NCBI RefSeq assembly: GCF_000220395.1
Contig: NW_004086286.1
Span: forward strand, 1-27,500
DNA length: 27,500 nt
Direction of reading: 5' to 3'
Source of the DNA: Ichthyophthirius multifiliis
Taxonomy: Eukaryota > Ciliophora > Oligohymenophorea > Hymenostomatida
Part shown: positions 1-11,706 of the stretch, in pieces
Layout of the letters: each line of letters begins with the position of its first letter
How positions within the stretch are numbered: the first letter of the stretch is position 1
Program-made: the position numbers and the translations under genes
Notes under the pieces: model-generated
Told to the model about the DNA's origin: nothing
Seen by the model: only the letters and a program-made list of their open reading frames with translations
Databases searched by the model: none

Positions 1-1108
1 TTTTTTTTTTTTTATTTTTATTTTATTATGTCTTATAATAATTTCTAATTTAACAAAATATATACTATTTTTTTATAATTAAATATAATAAATTTTTTAA
101 TTTTATATTGAAATATATATATATATATATTTATTTAATTTTTTTACTAATATTAATTTTTCTGGTATATATTTTTATTTTAGAAGCATATTTTTTTTTT
201 ATATATATATCTTTTTTTTTAATGAAATTAAACTTTTTATTGAAAATTAATTGTATATTTATATTTATCAAAAAAGAAAAATCAATATCAATATAATTTC
301 ATAATTAATCTTATTAGTAAAAAATATGTCTAATTTACACAAATATAATGTCTATAAATTTATGAATAATAATAAAATTAAGCCTTTTTTTGACTATTAA
401 AATCAAGAAAAAGTACAAATTCTTAATGATTATAATAAATGTTTTTTTAATGTTTTATATTCAAATATTCAAATAGTAAATTTACTTACTCAGAAATATG
501 AATAAATAAAGAAGAAAAATGAAATAAAAAAGTTTTATGTTACAAAAATAGAATAAAAGTTTGCAAATACTAGTTTTTTTTTCAAAAAATAATAGTTTTA
601 TTTATAATAATAAATTGTTGGAAAATGTGTAATTTTTCATATTTTTATTTACGATATTTAAGTAGCATAAAATTAGTATTTTTTTATTTTTTTTTATTTA
701 ATTTAATATAAACGAAAAAATTAGAAATTATTTAAATTTATCATCAAAAAATTAAGAAAGTAATAAAATTTATGATTATTCCTTTAAAGAAAAAAATTAA
801 TTTAAATTAAGAAAATAGATTAAATAGTTAGAAAAATAATGTTCTAAAGGATCCGCAGATTTTTTTTATTTTAACAAAAAACTCAATTAAGGCAAATATA
901 TATTTTTTTCTTTCTTTTTTTACTTTTTTATTAAATTAAATTTTTTAAAAATAAAAATACAAAATAAATTATTAAAGAAAAAATTAATATGAGAAATTTT
1001 TATATTTTTTTAATAAAGAAAATACATTAATTTTTATATTTTTTATTTTATTTTTTGTTAAAAAAAAATTATAAGAAAATACTAATATTTTACATTTTTT
1101 TTATATAA
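1..1108. other. AT-rich stretch, possible 5' exons of the cullin gene
   Basis: No gene could be fixed here. Two + strand patches look somewhat coding when TAA/TAG are read as Gln. The first starts at ATG 327 and runs to about 770; it begins MSNLHKYNVYKF. The second lies around 845-905 and has higher GC. Either could be an upstream exon of the cullin-like gene that follows, or a small separate gene. With TGA as the only stop, frames of this length arise by chance in such AT-rich DNA, so this is not a call. The rest is poly-T, poly-A and TA runs. Confidence 0.3.
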
Positions 1109-3426
1109 ATGAATTTTACTATTATAAATAATAACTTTTCAATTTTAAATGAATAAAATTCGCATTTTGAACCTTTTCCAATTTTTATTTAAGGAATAAA
1201 AAATATTTCTACAGATTATTAAGCTCTTCTTCAAAATTTAGAAGAGCAAATTATTTATTTTTTTAAAAATTAAGATTAAATATAAATAAAATTTTTTCAA
1301 AATAAATATTAGAAATATGCATTTTTAACCCAAAATGAAAATAAATTAGAAAAAAGTCTTGAAAATATATTTTTTAAAGCATTCCAAACTTATAATTTTA
1401 ATATTTTTTTAAAAAAAATGCTTTTGGCTTATTAAATATTTGGTTTTTCGGAAATTATAATGAAGATTTATTTAAAAATAATAGAAAAAACTCCTGATAA
1501 AAGTGTATTTGAAAATGTAAATTATTATTTTTATCTAAAAATATAAAAAAAAAAAATTAAAGATTTTTGCAGAAATTTTAGCTTCATAAATTTTTTAAGA
1601 AAACGATTTTTTTTTCAATTACTTTTTAGAAAAAAGTTTAATATTTTTTAGAGAAAATTAATTTTTTATTTCTTTACAAAAAAACCTGGATTATAAAAAA
1701 TCAAAAATACTTGAAAAAGAAAGCTTTTTAATATTTCTTCAAAACATTTCGTATTTTCCATAAAAAATATAAGAAGTTTTATTGATTTTTCTTTTATAAA
1801 ATAAAAAAATTATTCAAAACATTCTAATTGATAATATTTAAGATGTAACAAAAAAATATTTATTTTAAATAAAATTATTTAAAAAGGAATTTTACATATA
1901 AAAATATTTTTTGTAATTAAATTAAGAATTTTTCGGTTAAATTTTTGAGTTTTCCGTCCAAAAAATACTCGAAGAATTACTCGAAAAATATATGAATGAT
2001 AAAAACTTTTAATTTATTATAAAATATGATATTTTATTTTAAATTCAAAAAGAAAAATGTAAACAAAATACATACTTTTAAAATTAAAAAATAAAATAGA
2101 TTAAAAAAATATAAAAGAACTATTAAAAAACAAAGAAAAAGCCTAAAAAAAATTGAGTGATTTTTTACATTAATTAATTCTATCAAATTAAAATGAAAAA
2201 ATATAATAATTAATTAATATTTTTATTTCCTTTTTACCTAGTTACAAACAATTTGAATTTTTTTATAGAATAAATCTTATATTTAGGTTTTTATACATAA
2301 AAAGAAACATTATTTGTTCATATTGATTTTTTCAAAAAACTATATAAAAAAAAACAAATAAATAGAATAACAGTTATTTTTTTTTAGTTGTTTGAGTTTT
2401 TTTTATAAAAAAATAATATGAGCAAGATATATTTAAATATATACATTATTAATTTTTTTATTTTTTTAGATTATTAAAATTTAATAATATAAATGAACTT
2501 TCTTATTGCGATTTAATTTCTTAAAAAACAGGATTTGCGAAAATGAGTAAAAGTTTTTAAATATTGAAAGAACTTTCAACATAAAAATAGGATTTCTTTA
2601 ATGTAATATATATAAACAAACTTTAATTCCCACTTAATGAGTAAAAGGATATAATTGAATATAATAGTGTACCTCAAGAAATATAAAATTCATTAAAAAA
2701 ATTAATAAAACCTGAAAAAATGAAATAGATTTATATAAGCGAACATTCAAATATAAAAGGTGATTTTTTTTTAGGAAATGAAGTAGTAGAAATTGAAATA
2801 AATTTTTATTAATATTTAATAATAATATGCATTTTAAAGAAAAAATAAATATAAAAAAATGAATTAATGTAAAATTATTATTGCTTTTAAAATAAATTAA
2901 TAAAAAAATAAAAAGTAAATAAAGTCAATTAGAAAAAAATATTTTTGAAAAAACATTAATATCATTATAAAAGATTATTTAATTATAAAATAATTAATAT
3001 GTTTTTACAAATTAAATTTAATAAAAAAAAATGGACTTTTATTCGTTATATTATAATGAACTATATGAATAAAATGTTCTTTAATCTTCTGAAGAAGAAT
3101 AAAATAAGGAAATAGACCCTTAAATAAAAAAATACATGTATTTATTTAAAAAAATAAATTTATGTATTTTTTTTATAGAATAGAAGCAGGTATTATGAAA
3201 ATTGCAAAAAAAATAAGAAAATTTTCAGAAGATTAAATTTACTAAGAAAGCTTAATTTATTTAAAAAATAAAAATGTTTTTTTAGATTTCTAAACTTTTT
3301 AAAACTCTTTAAAATAATTAATTGATAAATAATATATAGAAATAAAGTTACATTAATAAATTAATATAATTATATTTATTTTTTAATAAAAAAAATAGAA
3401 ATAAGATTTATAATTATATACCTTGA
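1109..3426 (+). CDS. Divergent cullin-family protein (ubiquitin-ligase scaffold)
   Basis: Cullins hold a RING protein at a C-terminal winged helix and substrate adaptors at the N-terminus, forming ubiquitin ligases activated by NEDD8. Assigned exons are 1109-1516, 1563-2058, 2470-2868, 2916-3137, 3179-3346 and 3399-3426, joined by GT-AG introns of 41-52 nt; the region 2059-2469 is unresolved. The C-terminal part follows the cullin order. A segment like the cullin FY/H region (KQIYISEHSNIKG) is followed by a winged-helix stretch (EKTLISLQK, then YVFTNQ). The neddylation winged helix comes last: IEAGIMKIAKKIRK, then LIDKQYIEIK, ending NKIYNYIP before TGA. The lysine of KIAK aligns with the NEDD8 acceptor of canonical IVRIMK. 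The N-terminal half is helical but weakly conserved, so the start is uncertain and may lie upstream. It converges with the HPt gene. Confidence 0.6.
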
Positions 3427-3521
3427 TAAAAATTAATTAATTAAAAATAATCGTACATTATAAACAAAAAAATATATAAATTTTTACAAATTAAGATATA
3501 TATTAAAATAATACTTATAAA

Positions 3522-3546
3522 AATGTATATATATATATATATATAA

Positions 3547-3577
<31 letters not shown>

Positions 3578-3656
3578 TTATATATTATATATATTTATAT
3601 TATATATATATATATTTATATTTATATTTATTTTTTTATTTATATATATATATTTA
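3522..3656. repeat. TA-rich simple repeat between convergent genes
   Basis: Alternating TA and TTTATA tracts fill most of the gap between the cullin stop and the HPt stop. No other structure is visible. Confidence 0.8.
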
Positions 3657-3662
3657 GTTTAT

Positions 3663-4618
3663 TCAAAATAAAAAACATATTTTGCAACAATTTTCTTATT
3701 TTGGTAAATTATCAATATTTATTTATATTTCATTTTAATTTTTATATTATAATTATTAGTTATATTTTTTATTATTTTAGCTTTCACTTATTTTAGTTGA
3801 TTCTTTTAATTTAAATTTAATCCCTAAAGCCTCGAAATATTTATCATAACATTCATCAACTATTTAAATAAAACACATTATTTTGATATATTTAAATAAT
3901 AAAATACTTGTTTTTTTTTCATCTTCTATATTATAATTTGCTTAAAATTTATCTATTAAATATCTTTTAAAAGCAACTAATTCTGTAAGTATATAAATAC
4001 TTTCTTCATATATGTGCTTTTTTTCTTCTTCATTGAAATATGATTATAGATTATCTCCTTGTATTATTTAATGCTTTGTTATCATTTCTTATAATTTTTT
4101 TGGAAGTCTATCCTTTATAAATTTTTACAAATCATTTGATGTTTCACCAGTTTTATAAGGTTTTAAATACCTTAATTTATTTTTAAAATTACTATTTATT
4201 TAAAATGGTTTATTATTATTTTTTTCTGTATTTTTTTTTAAAAAACACAATCAAACAAAAAAAAAGTATATAAATTTTTTGTTTTTCGCCTTTTTTTTTG
4301 AAGATTGTGCTTTTAAAAAAAAAGCTACTGAAAAAATAAAATAAAAAATAATAATTTAAAAAAAAAAAAAATTAATTTATGAAAAAAAAAAAAAAATTAC
4401 CCAAATGAACCTTTTATTGTATGTGCAGCTTATTATATTAAATAAATATTTTATTCTTATACACCTTTTGCTAATTTGTTAAAATCAGTATCAAATTATA
4501 TTTAATAATAATTATTTATTATATCTAAATATATTTATTCGGTTTAATATTCATTTATTCCTTCTTCAATATTTAAGGAATAATATCCTTTTTCAAATGC
4601 ACGATGATAATTTATCAT
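3663..4618 (-). CDS. HPt (histidine phosphotransfer) domain protein
   Basis: HPt proteins pass phosphate between response regulators through a histidine on a four-helix bundle. The N-terminal exon (4401-4618) ends in QAAHTIKGSFG, the classical HPt signature; the likely phosphoacceptor is His66. The last helix of the fold is recognisable in the 3' exon as YILTELVAFKRYLIDKF. Between them lies an atypical Lys/Gln-rich insertion (around YLKPYKTGETSND). Two splice solutions keep the frame. One uses introns 4328-4400 and 4226-4256 and gives 283 residues. The other uses a single intron, 4192-4400, and gives 248 residues. The tail ends CCKICFLF before TGA at 3663-3665. The HPt call rests mainly on the His motif; the middle is not explained. 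Confidence 0.55.
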
Positions 4619-5404
4619 ATTTTTATTTATTTAATTTTTTTTTATATTTAATATATTTTTTTAATATGTAAATTTTTTAAAGAATATTTCATTTAAAAAA
4701 AATATTTAGAAAAAATTATTTTTTTAATATATTTTCTAATAAACATATTATTTAAAAAATGATTTTATTTAGGCAAATATTAGTAAAATAATATAACTTA
4801 AATTAATATGATAAATAAAAAAATTATATTTATAAAAAAACTAAATATATATTTTTTGTATTCGGTTTTTTTTATATTTTTTAATTTTATTTTTATTATT
4901 TGTAATTTATTAATTAATTTTTATTATTTTTAATTTATTAATTATTTTTTATAATACAATAGTTAAATTTTTTAAAATATTATTAAACATAATAATATTA
5001 TATTATTATTATTAATTATATTTTATTTGCTTACAATATAGTGTTAAAATTAAAATTATAAATCTAAACCAAATCTATTATTATAAAAATATTTAATGAT
5101 TAAATTAAATTATATTAATTAATATTATTATATTAAAATTTATATATATTTAATTTATATAACTTTACAAATATTTTAAAAATAATTTTTCTGCCGTAAT
5201 ATTTAAATTTTGTTATCTATTTTTACAAAATAATATTTTAATTGAATATTTAAAATATGAATTTTTTATGTATTATTTTTTTTATAAAAAAAACAAAATA
5301 AAAAGTTATATTTTTTTGAATTTTTTACTATTTTTCTTTGATAAAAAAAAACAAAATAAAAAGTTTAAAATATCCTATAAAAAAAATATCATAAAGAAAG
5401 CATT
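4619..5404. other. Intergenic AT-rich stretch
   Basis: Upstream of the HPt start and downstream of the EF-hand gene stop. It holds long A/T runs and a duplicated ACAAAATAAAAAGTT stretch near 5292 and 5350. I see no gene or RNA. Confidence 0.6.
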
Positions 5405-7075
5405 TCATTAATATAATTTTTTTATATTAAAGTTCTTTTTTATTTGTTCTTCTGATTTCTAACTATCTTCAATATTTTTTAATCTCAGCTAATCATCATA
5501 TAATTCGGTTAAAGAAGGTAAAATATCATATTTATTTTTCTTTTTAGCTATTAATATTCTTTCTATTTTTTATTAATCAGGTAATCCTTTAAGATTTCTA
5601 TGTTTATCCTTTTTATAGTTTACAGGAAGATCTGCTCCCCATTTTTTTTTAATATAAAAGTTAACTATATCTCCATTTTTTATTAAATTTTTTAAATACA
5701 AAGTTTAATTATTTGTAATATTTCCAAATGTACTTTAATTATTTTACATTGTACTATAATTTCCTTAATGTTATATTTTATTCACATTCTCATCTTCGTA
5801 TCCTTAATTTTAAATAATTTTTTTACTTTCAGTTATTATTTAATTTTATTATCGACTCTTGTTTTTTGTTCTTATTAGCTCCCCTTAATTTAATCCTTCT
5901 TTTAATGCTATTTTTGCAGTCAATCCCTTTATTATTATTTAAAAAATAAACAAATGATAAAATTTATAATAATAAAATAATTATAATACAAATCATTAAA
6001 TAAAATAATAAATAAAAGCTATAATTTAAAAAAGTAAATATATATATATAAAAAAATACTTAAATTCTTTTGATTTCATGTTCATGCAAATGATTTTTTT
6101 TTAAAAGGGTATTAAAGTCTTTTTTCATTCTAATAATAAGTTTAAACTAAGCTTCCTATAATCTATTTTCTAGTTATTTTTTCTCTTTATTATGCTTTTC
6201 TTATAAATTTTATCTTTATTTTTCTGCTCTTTCCATTTATAATTTCTCAACTCTTTCCTATTCTTTAGCTTCTAAATCTTTTAATTCTTTTCTAAAATCT
6301 AAAGCTTCTTCCACTCTTTCATCTAAAGATACTAATTTTTCTTAAATCTAATATTCTTTTAATTTCTTTTTGGCTTAATTTTCATTAATTCGACAGTTTT
6401 ACCTAATTTTTCTTCTAATTAATTCCTTTCTTCTACCTATTTTAGTTATAATTCGACTTTTCTTTATCCTTTATACTCTTCTAATTTCTTAAACTCTCCA
6501 AAATATGTATTATAATAGTCCTCTAGTCTTTCCTCTCCAATTTAATCGTACAATTTCAATTCGCTATTCTATATTTATTTCCTTAATTCATCTTATTCTT
6601 CTGCAATTAATATTTCAAGATCTCTAACTTCTTTCATTAATAATTTAAACTCTTAATATTCTTGAATTTTGAGTAAATTATTAGCTGTATTTTGCATTTT
6701 TTCCTTCAAAACACTAAAAACAAGTACCTATTCGTCCTCGTTTAAAAACCCATCATTATCTACATCAAAAACATTCATAAATTCCTAAGAAGAAGTTATT
6801 TTAAATAATTCTTTGATTTCCTCTTCATGTTTTTCAAAAATTTATTCCATAATTCTTGCACTTATTTGCCTATTTGATGTAAAATCAGTTTTTCTAAGGG
6901 AATTCCAAAAGCTTAAATTAAATTTGACTGCTTTATTTTTTAAAATAAGTCCATCTTGCTTTGTTCTAATTAATAAAGTTTTTGGAATATTACTTAGTTA
7001 ATTATAATTTGTTGATGTATTAAATTTTTTTGATATTGCTACTGATGATTAGTTTAAGGAAAATGTATCTGCCAT
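5405..7075 (-). CDS. EF-hand and coiled-coil protein, family not recognised
   Basis: The translation starts MADTFSLNQSSVAISKK and is 502 residues with introns 6374-6402 (29 nt) and 5927-6059 (133 nt). Residues 104-115 form one canonical EF-hand loop, DVDNDGFLNEDE, with Asp at positions 1, 3 and 5, Gly at 6 and Glu at 12, so calcium binding is likely. It is followed by about 200 residues of charged coiled coil rich in Glu, Lys and Gln. The C-terminal third is basic and polar, with KKKWGADLPVNYKK and a Tyr/Leu-rich end; I do not recognise it. The 29-nt intron is unusually short. Without it the coding frame breaks by one base near 6374-6402, so an indel in the assembly is the alternative. The stop is TGA at 5405-5407. 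Confidence 0.65.
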
Positions 7076-8303
7076 TTTATTTATTTTTTAAATTTTATTT
7101 ATTTATAAATATTATTATTAATAAAAAAAAAAAAACTGTTAATTTATATATATAATTTTTTCTTTTATTTTTTTTTATTAAAAAGATATTTGTATGTACT
7201 ATGTTTATAAAATAAAATTTATTAATTTTGAAATAATCATTTTAAATAAGTAAAATAAATATCTTTTATTTTTACGAACTTACTAATCTTTGCAAAATAA
7301 AAACTTTATTATTAATTTTCATATTAATTATTTTTTAAATCAAAAAATTAAAAGTTCTAAAGAATATATAATTTGGTAACTATATATATATTCGGATTTT
7401 AATATATTTAATTTCTATTATTATATATATTTAATTTTTTTTTACAGTCTTTATTTCGAATTTTAATATATAAAAGAATTTAAAAATTCACTTTTTATTA
7501 ATGCTTTTTTAAAAAAAACATTCTTTTTCTTTAAAATTATACATATTTCTTTCGAATTCTTTTATCTAATAAATTCTATAGAATATGAAAAAAATAATTA
7601 TCCATTATTTTCATAACCATTCAATTATAATTTTCATTGAAATATTTTAATAAATTCAACTGCATTTTAAGTTTTATTGACTATATGGATTATGAAATTG
7701 GTAATATTTTATAAAATACTCCAATGATAAAATAAAATTGAAATTAGATTAATTTCTATAACTTTTTTCAAAGCTTTTATTCATTAATCATAAAAAAAAT
7801 AAAAATTAAATAATGATTTTTTTAAAAATATAAAGTTCGTTTTGAAAATTATACATATTTCAAATTATTTTAAACACCAATTTTTATACTTTTATAACTT
7901 TAAGGGTTAAATATAGAATCTTTATTTTTTCAATAACTTAAAAAAAAAATATATAGTATAATATTACTTTAAGACAATAGATAACCATAAATAAAAAATT
8001 TAATTCTTTTATATATTTAATTATATAAATAATATTTCTTTTATAAATTAATAAAAATTCTAATCATATTTTATAATATACCTTTTATCTATTTTACCTT
8101 AAATCAATTTAATGGAATATTAATTTAAATTTGTTAATCAAAAAATTAATTCTTTGTAATTGAAATTTTATTTTAAATTAAATTTTATTTTATAATTATA
8201 TAAAAAATTAATTATAAAATGATTAATAAATTTAATATATTTATAATAGCTATTTATAAAATATATTATTAAAAAAAAAATATATATTTTATTAAATAAA
8301 AAA
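7076..8303. other. Intergenic stretch, no confident gene
   Basis: About 1.2 kb between the EF-hand gene and the FAM227-like gene. The middle (7360-7960) is slightly richer in G/C and has open frames on both strands, for example a minus-strand stretch reading LLDKRIRKKYVQFQ near 7550. No splice structure or family supports a gene, so I left it uncalled. Confidence 0.5.
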
Positions 8304-10193
8304 TCAATGTTTTTTCTTTGTTTTTTATAAACCATTCAAAAATTAATTCCTTTTAAATAAAATACTTTAACAAAGTCCATTAATATTTGAATCAGTACTA
8401 ATATTTTCAAATACTTTCGAATATTTATCTTTATAAGTTTATCTTTAATCTTTATATAGAATACCTCCATCTAAAGCTCTATTTAATATATACTAAGGCA
8501 AATTTCCTTAATTCTCATTTTTTCCTAAAACTTCTTCTTATTAAATTAATTTGTAATTAATCTTTCTATGAAACTCTTCTTATCCTTCATTTATCTATTT
8601 ATCATAAGCAAATATACTTTTATTATTATTATTTAATATTTTAGGAAAATAAAAGCTTAAAGTATCATCTTCTTCTGCTTTATTTTATTAAAAACTATTA
8701 AAACCTGAAAAAACACCATTTTAAATTTAAAACCTGCAAACTTTTCTAACTTCTTCCATTAATTTTCTCTAGTCAGACCTATTTCCAGAAAAAGGGAAAT
8801 CAGAAATCGATTAAATGCCCTTTTTGAGTTTAAAATTTTGAATATCTGCCATTTTTTTTTTCAAATCTTCAACTTTTTCCAATAAGTTTTTCTACTCTTA
8901 TTCATTCTACAGTTTTTCCGTTTATTTTCCTTTACTCTCAAACATCTTCGATGAAGGTAAACTTTTTAATTTTTCAAATTTTTTTTCCTTTAAAATATAA
9001 TTTATATCCAATATTTCCTTAAATAGATTTTCATATTTCTTATATTTCTCATAATATTCCTTCCCAGGTTGCCTTAGATTATAACTATCGATTAAAGACT
9101 TACCTTTCTATGTAAAATTAGCGTTCTTTTTTCCTCTTTTCCAACTTTTCTTCTTTCGAATATATTATTTTTTCCATTTCTTTGCTTAAAATTTTCTCCT
9201 CTTCATTAATTTATTTAAAAAAGTGTTTTATAATCTTCTTTTTTTCAAAAGGTAGATTTTTCTCGTTATATTCTAAAAGATCTCCAATAGGAGGGCTTAC
9301 TTAATTGCAATTAATTTTTAAATTCTACAATTATTATTATTATTAACCTTCCTTTACTTATTTATTTAAAGAAAAATAACCCGTTTCATCTACAAAACGT
9401 GTGAATTTTTTTTTTTCGTTTGAAAGATTTTACTCATTAAGTTCATTTTTGGGTAATAAATAAGCATTTTTCTTGAATTTTTAGAGTAGTTTTTCCTTAA
9501 AATCTCCATTTTTAATTTCAGGGAAAACTAATGGAAATTCAAGAAATTTTCTATTATTTTTTTCTTCATTTCTAACTATTTTAATAAAATCTCTTTTATA
9601 TTTCTTGTCTCATATTCTAAAAATCGGCTAGAAAAAATTCTCTCCATTTAATTTTCAACATAATAATCGCTAACAAAAATTCCCAAAAACTCCCAAATAA
9701 TAAAATGATATGTATTTAAAATGAATCTATAATCAAAAAATCCTCTCTGAGGTGGAAAATATTTATACATACAGTAATGTATAATATATCCAATGCTAAA
9801 TATTATATGGTTTATATATTTCTCAACATCTTTTTTTAATATTTGGATTAGTCTTACATATTTCTTTTGGATTTTATATTTATAATACATCTTTAAATCA
9901 TATTAAAATGCACATTCGACAGTTTCAGGAAAACAATTTGTTAAAAAACTCCAAAAACAAAATTTTAAAGTCTTTTAAAGATCATCGGATGTTATAATTT
10001 ACTTAAATTTATCGTTAAATTAATCGCATTCAAATTATTTCATTATGCCTGAATTCAAATAATTTTCTAATTATTCACTTAAGTCAATTTATATAGGAAA
10101 TTTATTTTAATAAGAAGAAATATGTATTTCTAGTAAATCATAATATTTTTTTTCTTAGTCAATAAGTAAAAGATTTAGCTTTGACTTGATCAT
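8304..10193 (-). CDS. FAM227-like protein (FWWh-type region)
   Basis: The translation starts MIKSKLNLLLIDQEKK and is about 600 residues if two introns are accepted: 9604-9659 (56 nt) and 9073-9103 (31 nt). Around residue 80 it has FCFWSFLTNCFPE. An aromatic helical block follows, ending in YKYFPPQRGFFDYRF and a WEFLGIFVS stretch. This order matches my recollection of the FWWh region of FAM227A/B, a eukaryotic family associated with ciliated cells; the match is by eye only. The C-terminal two thirds are charged and coiled, with Gln-rich stretches that depend on TAA/TAG. The frame changes at about 9604-9659 and 9073-9103. Introns restore it, but the 31-nt one is very short, so indels are possible. 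The stop is TGA at 8304-8306. Confidence 0.5.
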
Positions 10194-10290
10194 TTAAATT
10201 TATTTTATAAATTTTTATATTTTAATAATAATGTTTTTTAATATATAAAATTATTATATTATAATTTATTATTCATTTTTATTTATTAAT

Positions 10291-10292
<2 letters not shown>

Positions 10293-10334
<42 letters not shown>

Positions 10335-10336
10335 TT
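10293..10336. repeat. (TTTA)n microsatellite
   Basis: About ten uninterrupted TTTA units lie between the last exon of the microexon gene and the start of the FAM227-like gene. Confidence 0.95.
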
Positions 10337-10354
10337 ATTTTAATTATATTTTCT

Positions 10355-11664
10355 TCAATATAATTATTCTTTTTGTAACATTCTATCTGCTTTTAATGGT
10401 ATTTTTCTATTTTCTTCTTCGTAGTATTATTATATTTATTCTGCTTACTATTTTTTTTTAATTTTTTTTAAATATTTTATTTACTTTCCACTTTTAATGT
10501 AGTAATTATTACATATATTTTTATAATATTTTTTATACTCTCTTTTTTATTTTTTTTTATTTCTATTATGCAATTATTTTTTTACTTGAATTAACTTGAT
10601 ATTATTAATTTAATAATTATATGTATTTATTTTTTTACTTCCTATGATTTTTGAATAATATTAATTTTTTTATTATATTTTTACCTCTATTTCTTTTTTT
10701 TGCCTTTCATTTTATTAATTTATTGAATCTTTTATTTCATAGACTGTCACTTCCTTTTTAATTAAAATTTATTTAAATTTTAAAATAGATACTTACTTCC
10801 ATCTTATAAATATTTTTAATAAATTTGATTTAATAATATATATTTTTTTAACTCCCTATATATTTTAAAGAATAAATTTATATATTTTTAAAAATTTTAC
10901 GTTCTTTTTAAATATTTAAACTAAGAAATTACTAAATTTATTTATTAATTTACACTCTATAAAAATGTGTTTATTAATATACTTCTAATAAATTTATTAT
11001 TACAAATTAGATACATTATTTATACTTTTTTTAATTTTAATTTTAATTTTTTAATAACTTTTTTTTACTTGCTATTAATATGTTTTTTAATAATTTTTCA
11101 TTTGATAACTATATTTTTTACTCTCTTTAAATAATAATATATTTACTTATCTAATTAATTTATTAATTACTCCCTAAATATTTTAATACAAATTTATGTT
11201 TAAAAAATTTAAATACTTTTGTCTTAAGCATATAAAATAAATCAAATATATTTTATTATATTATTCTTTTACATACTAATAAATTTAAAAAATATTTTAT
11301 ATTTATATATATTTGTTTTACACTCTATTTATATTATATATTTCATATTTTCACATTTTTTTTTTTTTACGTTCTTTTTTTATTTTTAATATGTAAAAAA
11401 AAATTTATTTATGTTCTTTTACGAACTATTTTAAAATTTAAACAAATTATCAATTATTATTATAAATACTCTCTTTATTCATTTTTTTTTCAAAACAAAT
11501 AAAAAATTATAAATTACCCTCTAAAAGAAAATTTTATTAAAAAATAATATAATAATCAAATAAATCATACAATTTCCTATTTTAAAATAAAATACATTTA
11601 TATATATATATATATATTAATATTACAATATCGTGCTTAAAATTATATTAGTCGCAATATATAA

Positions 11665-11706
<42 letters not shown>

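Noticed and set aside
108-296. Plus-strand 62-codon hydrophobic frame
   Set aside because: Low-complexity TA/TTT translation with no family, splice or composition support.
3522-3656. Telomere or chromosome-end repeat
   Set aside because: The tract is TA-based, not the CCCCAA/TTGGGG type used by ciliates such as Tetrahymena.
4226-4327. Inverted repeat CACAATC/GATTGTG inside the HPt gene
   Set aside because: Short, imperfect and separated by A/T runs. It may be chance and is not enough to call an RNA or element.
6813-7001. Plus-strand frame with a Ser/Cys-rich start
   Set aside because: Antisense to the EF-hand gene.
10447-11530. CRISPR-like or satellite reading of the ~49-nt periodicity
   Set aside because: The constant part is just splice ends and the variable part is codons. 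Intron bodies are not repeats of each other, and the exons join in frame.
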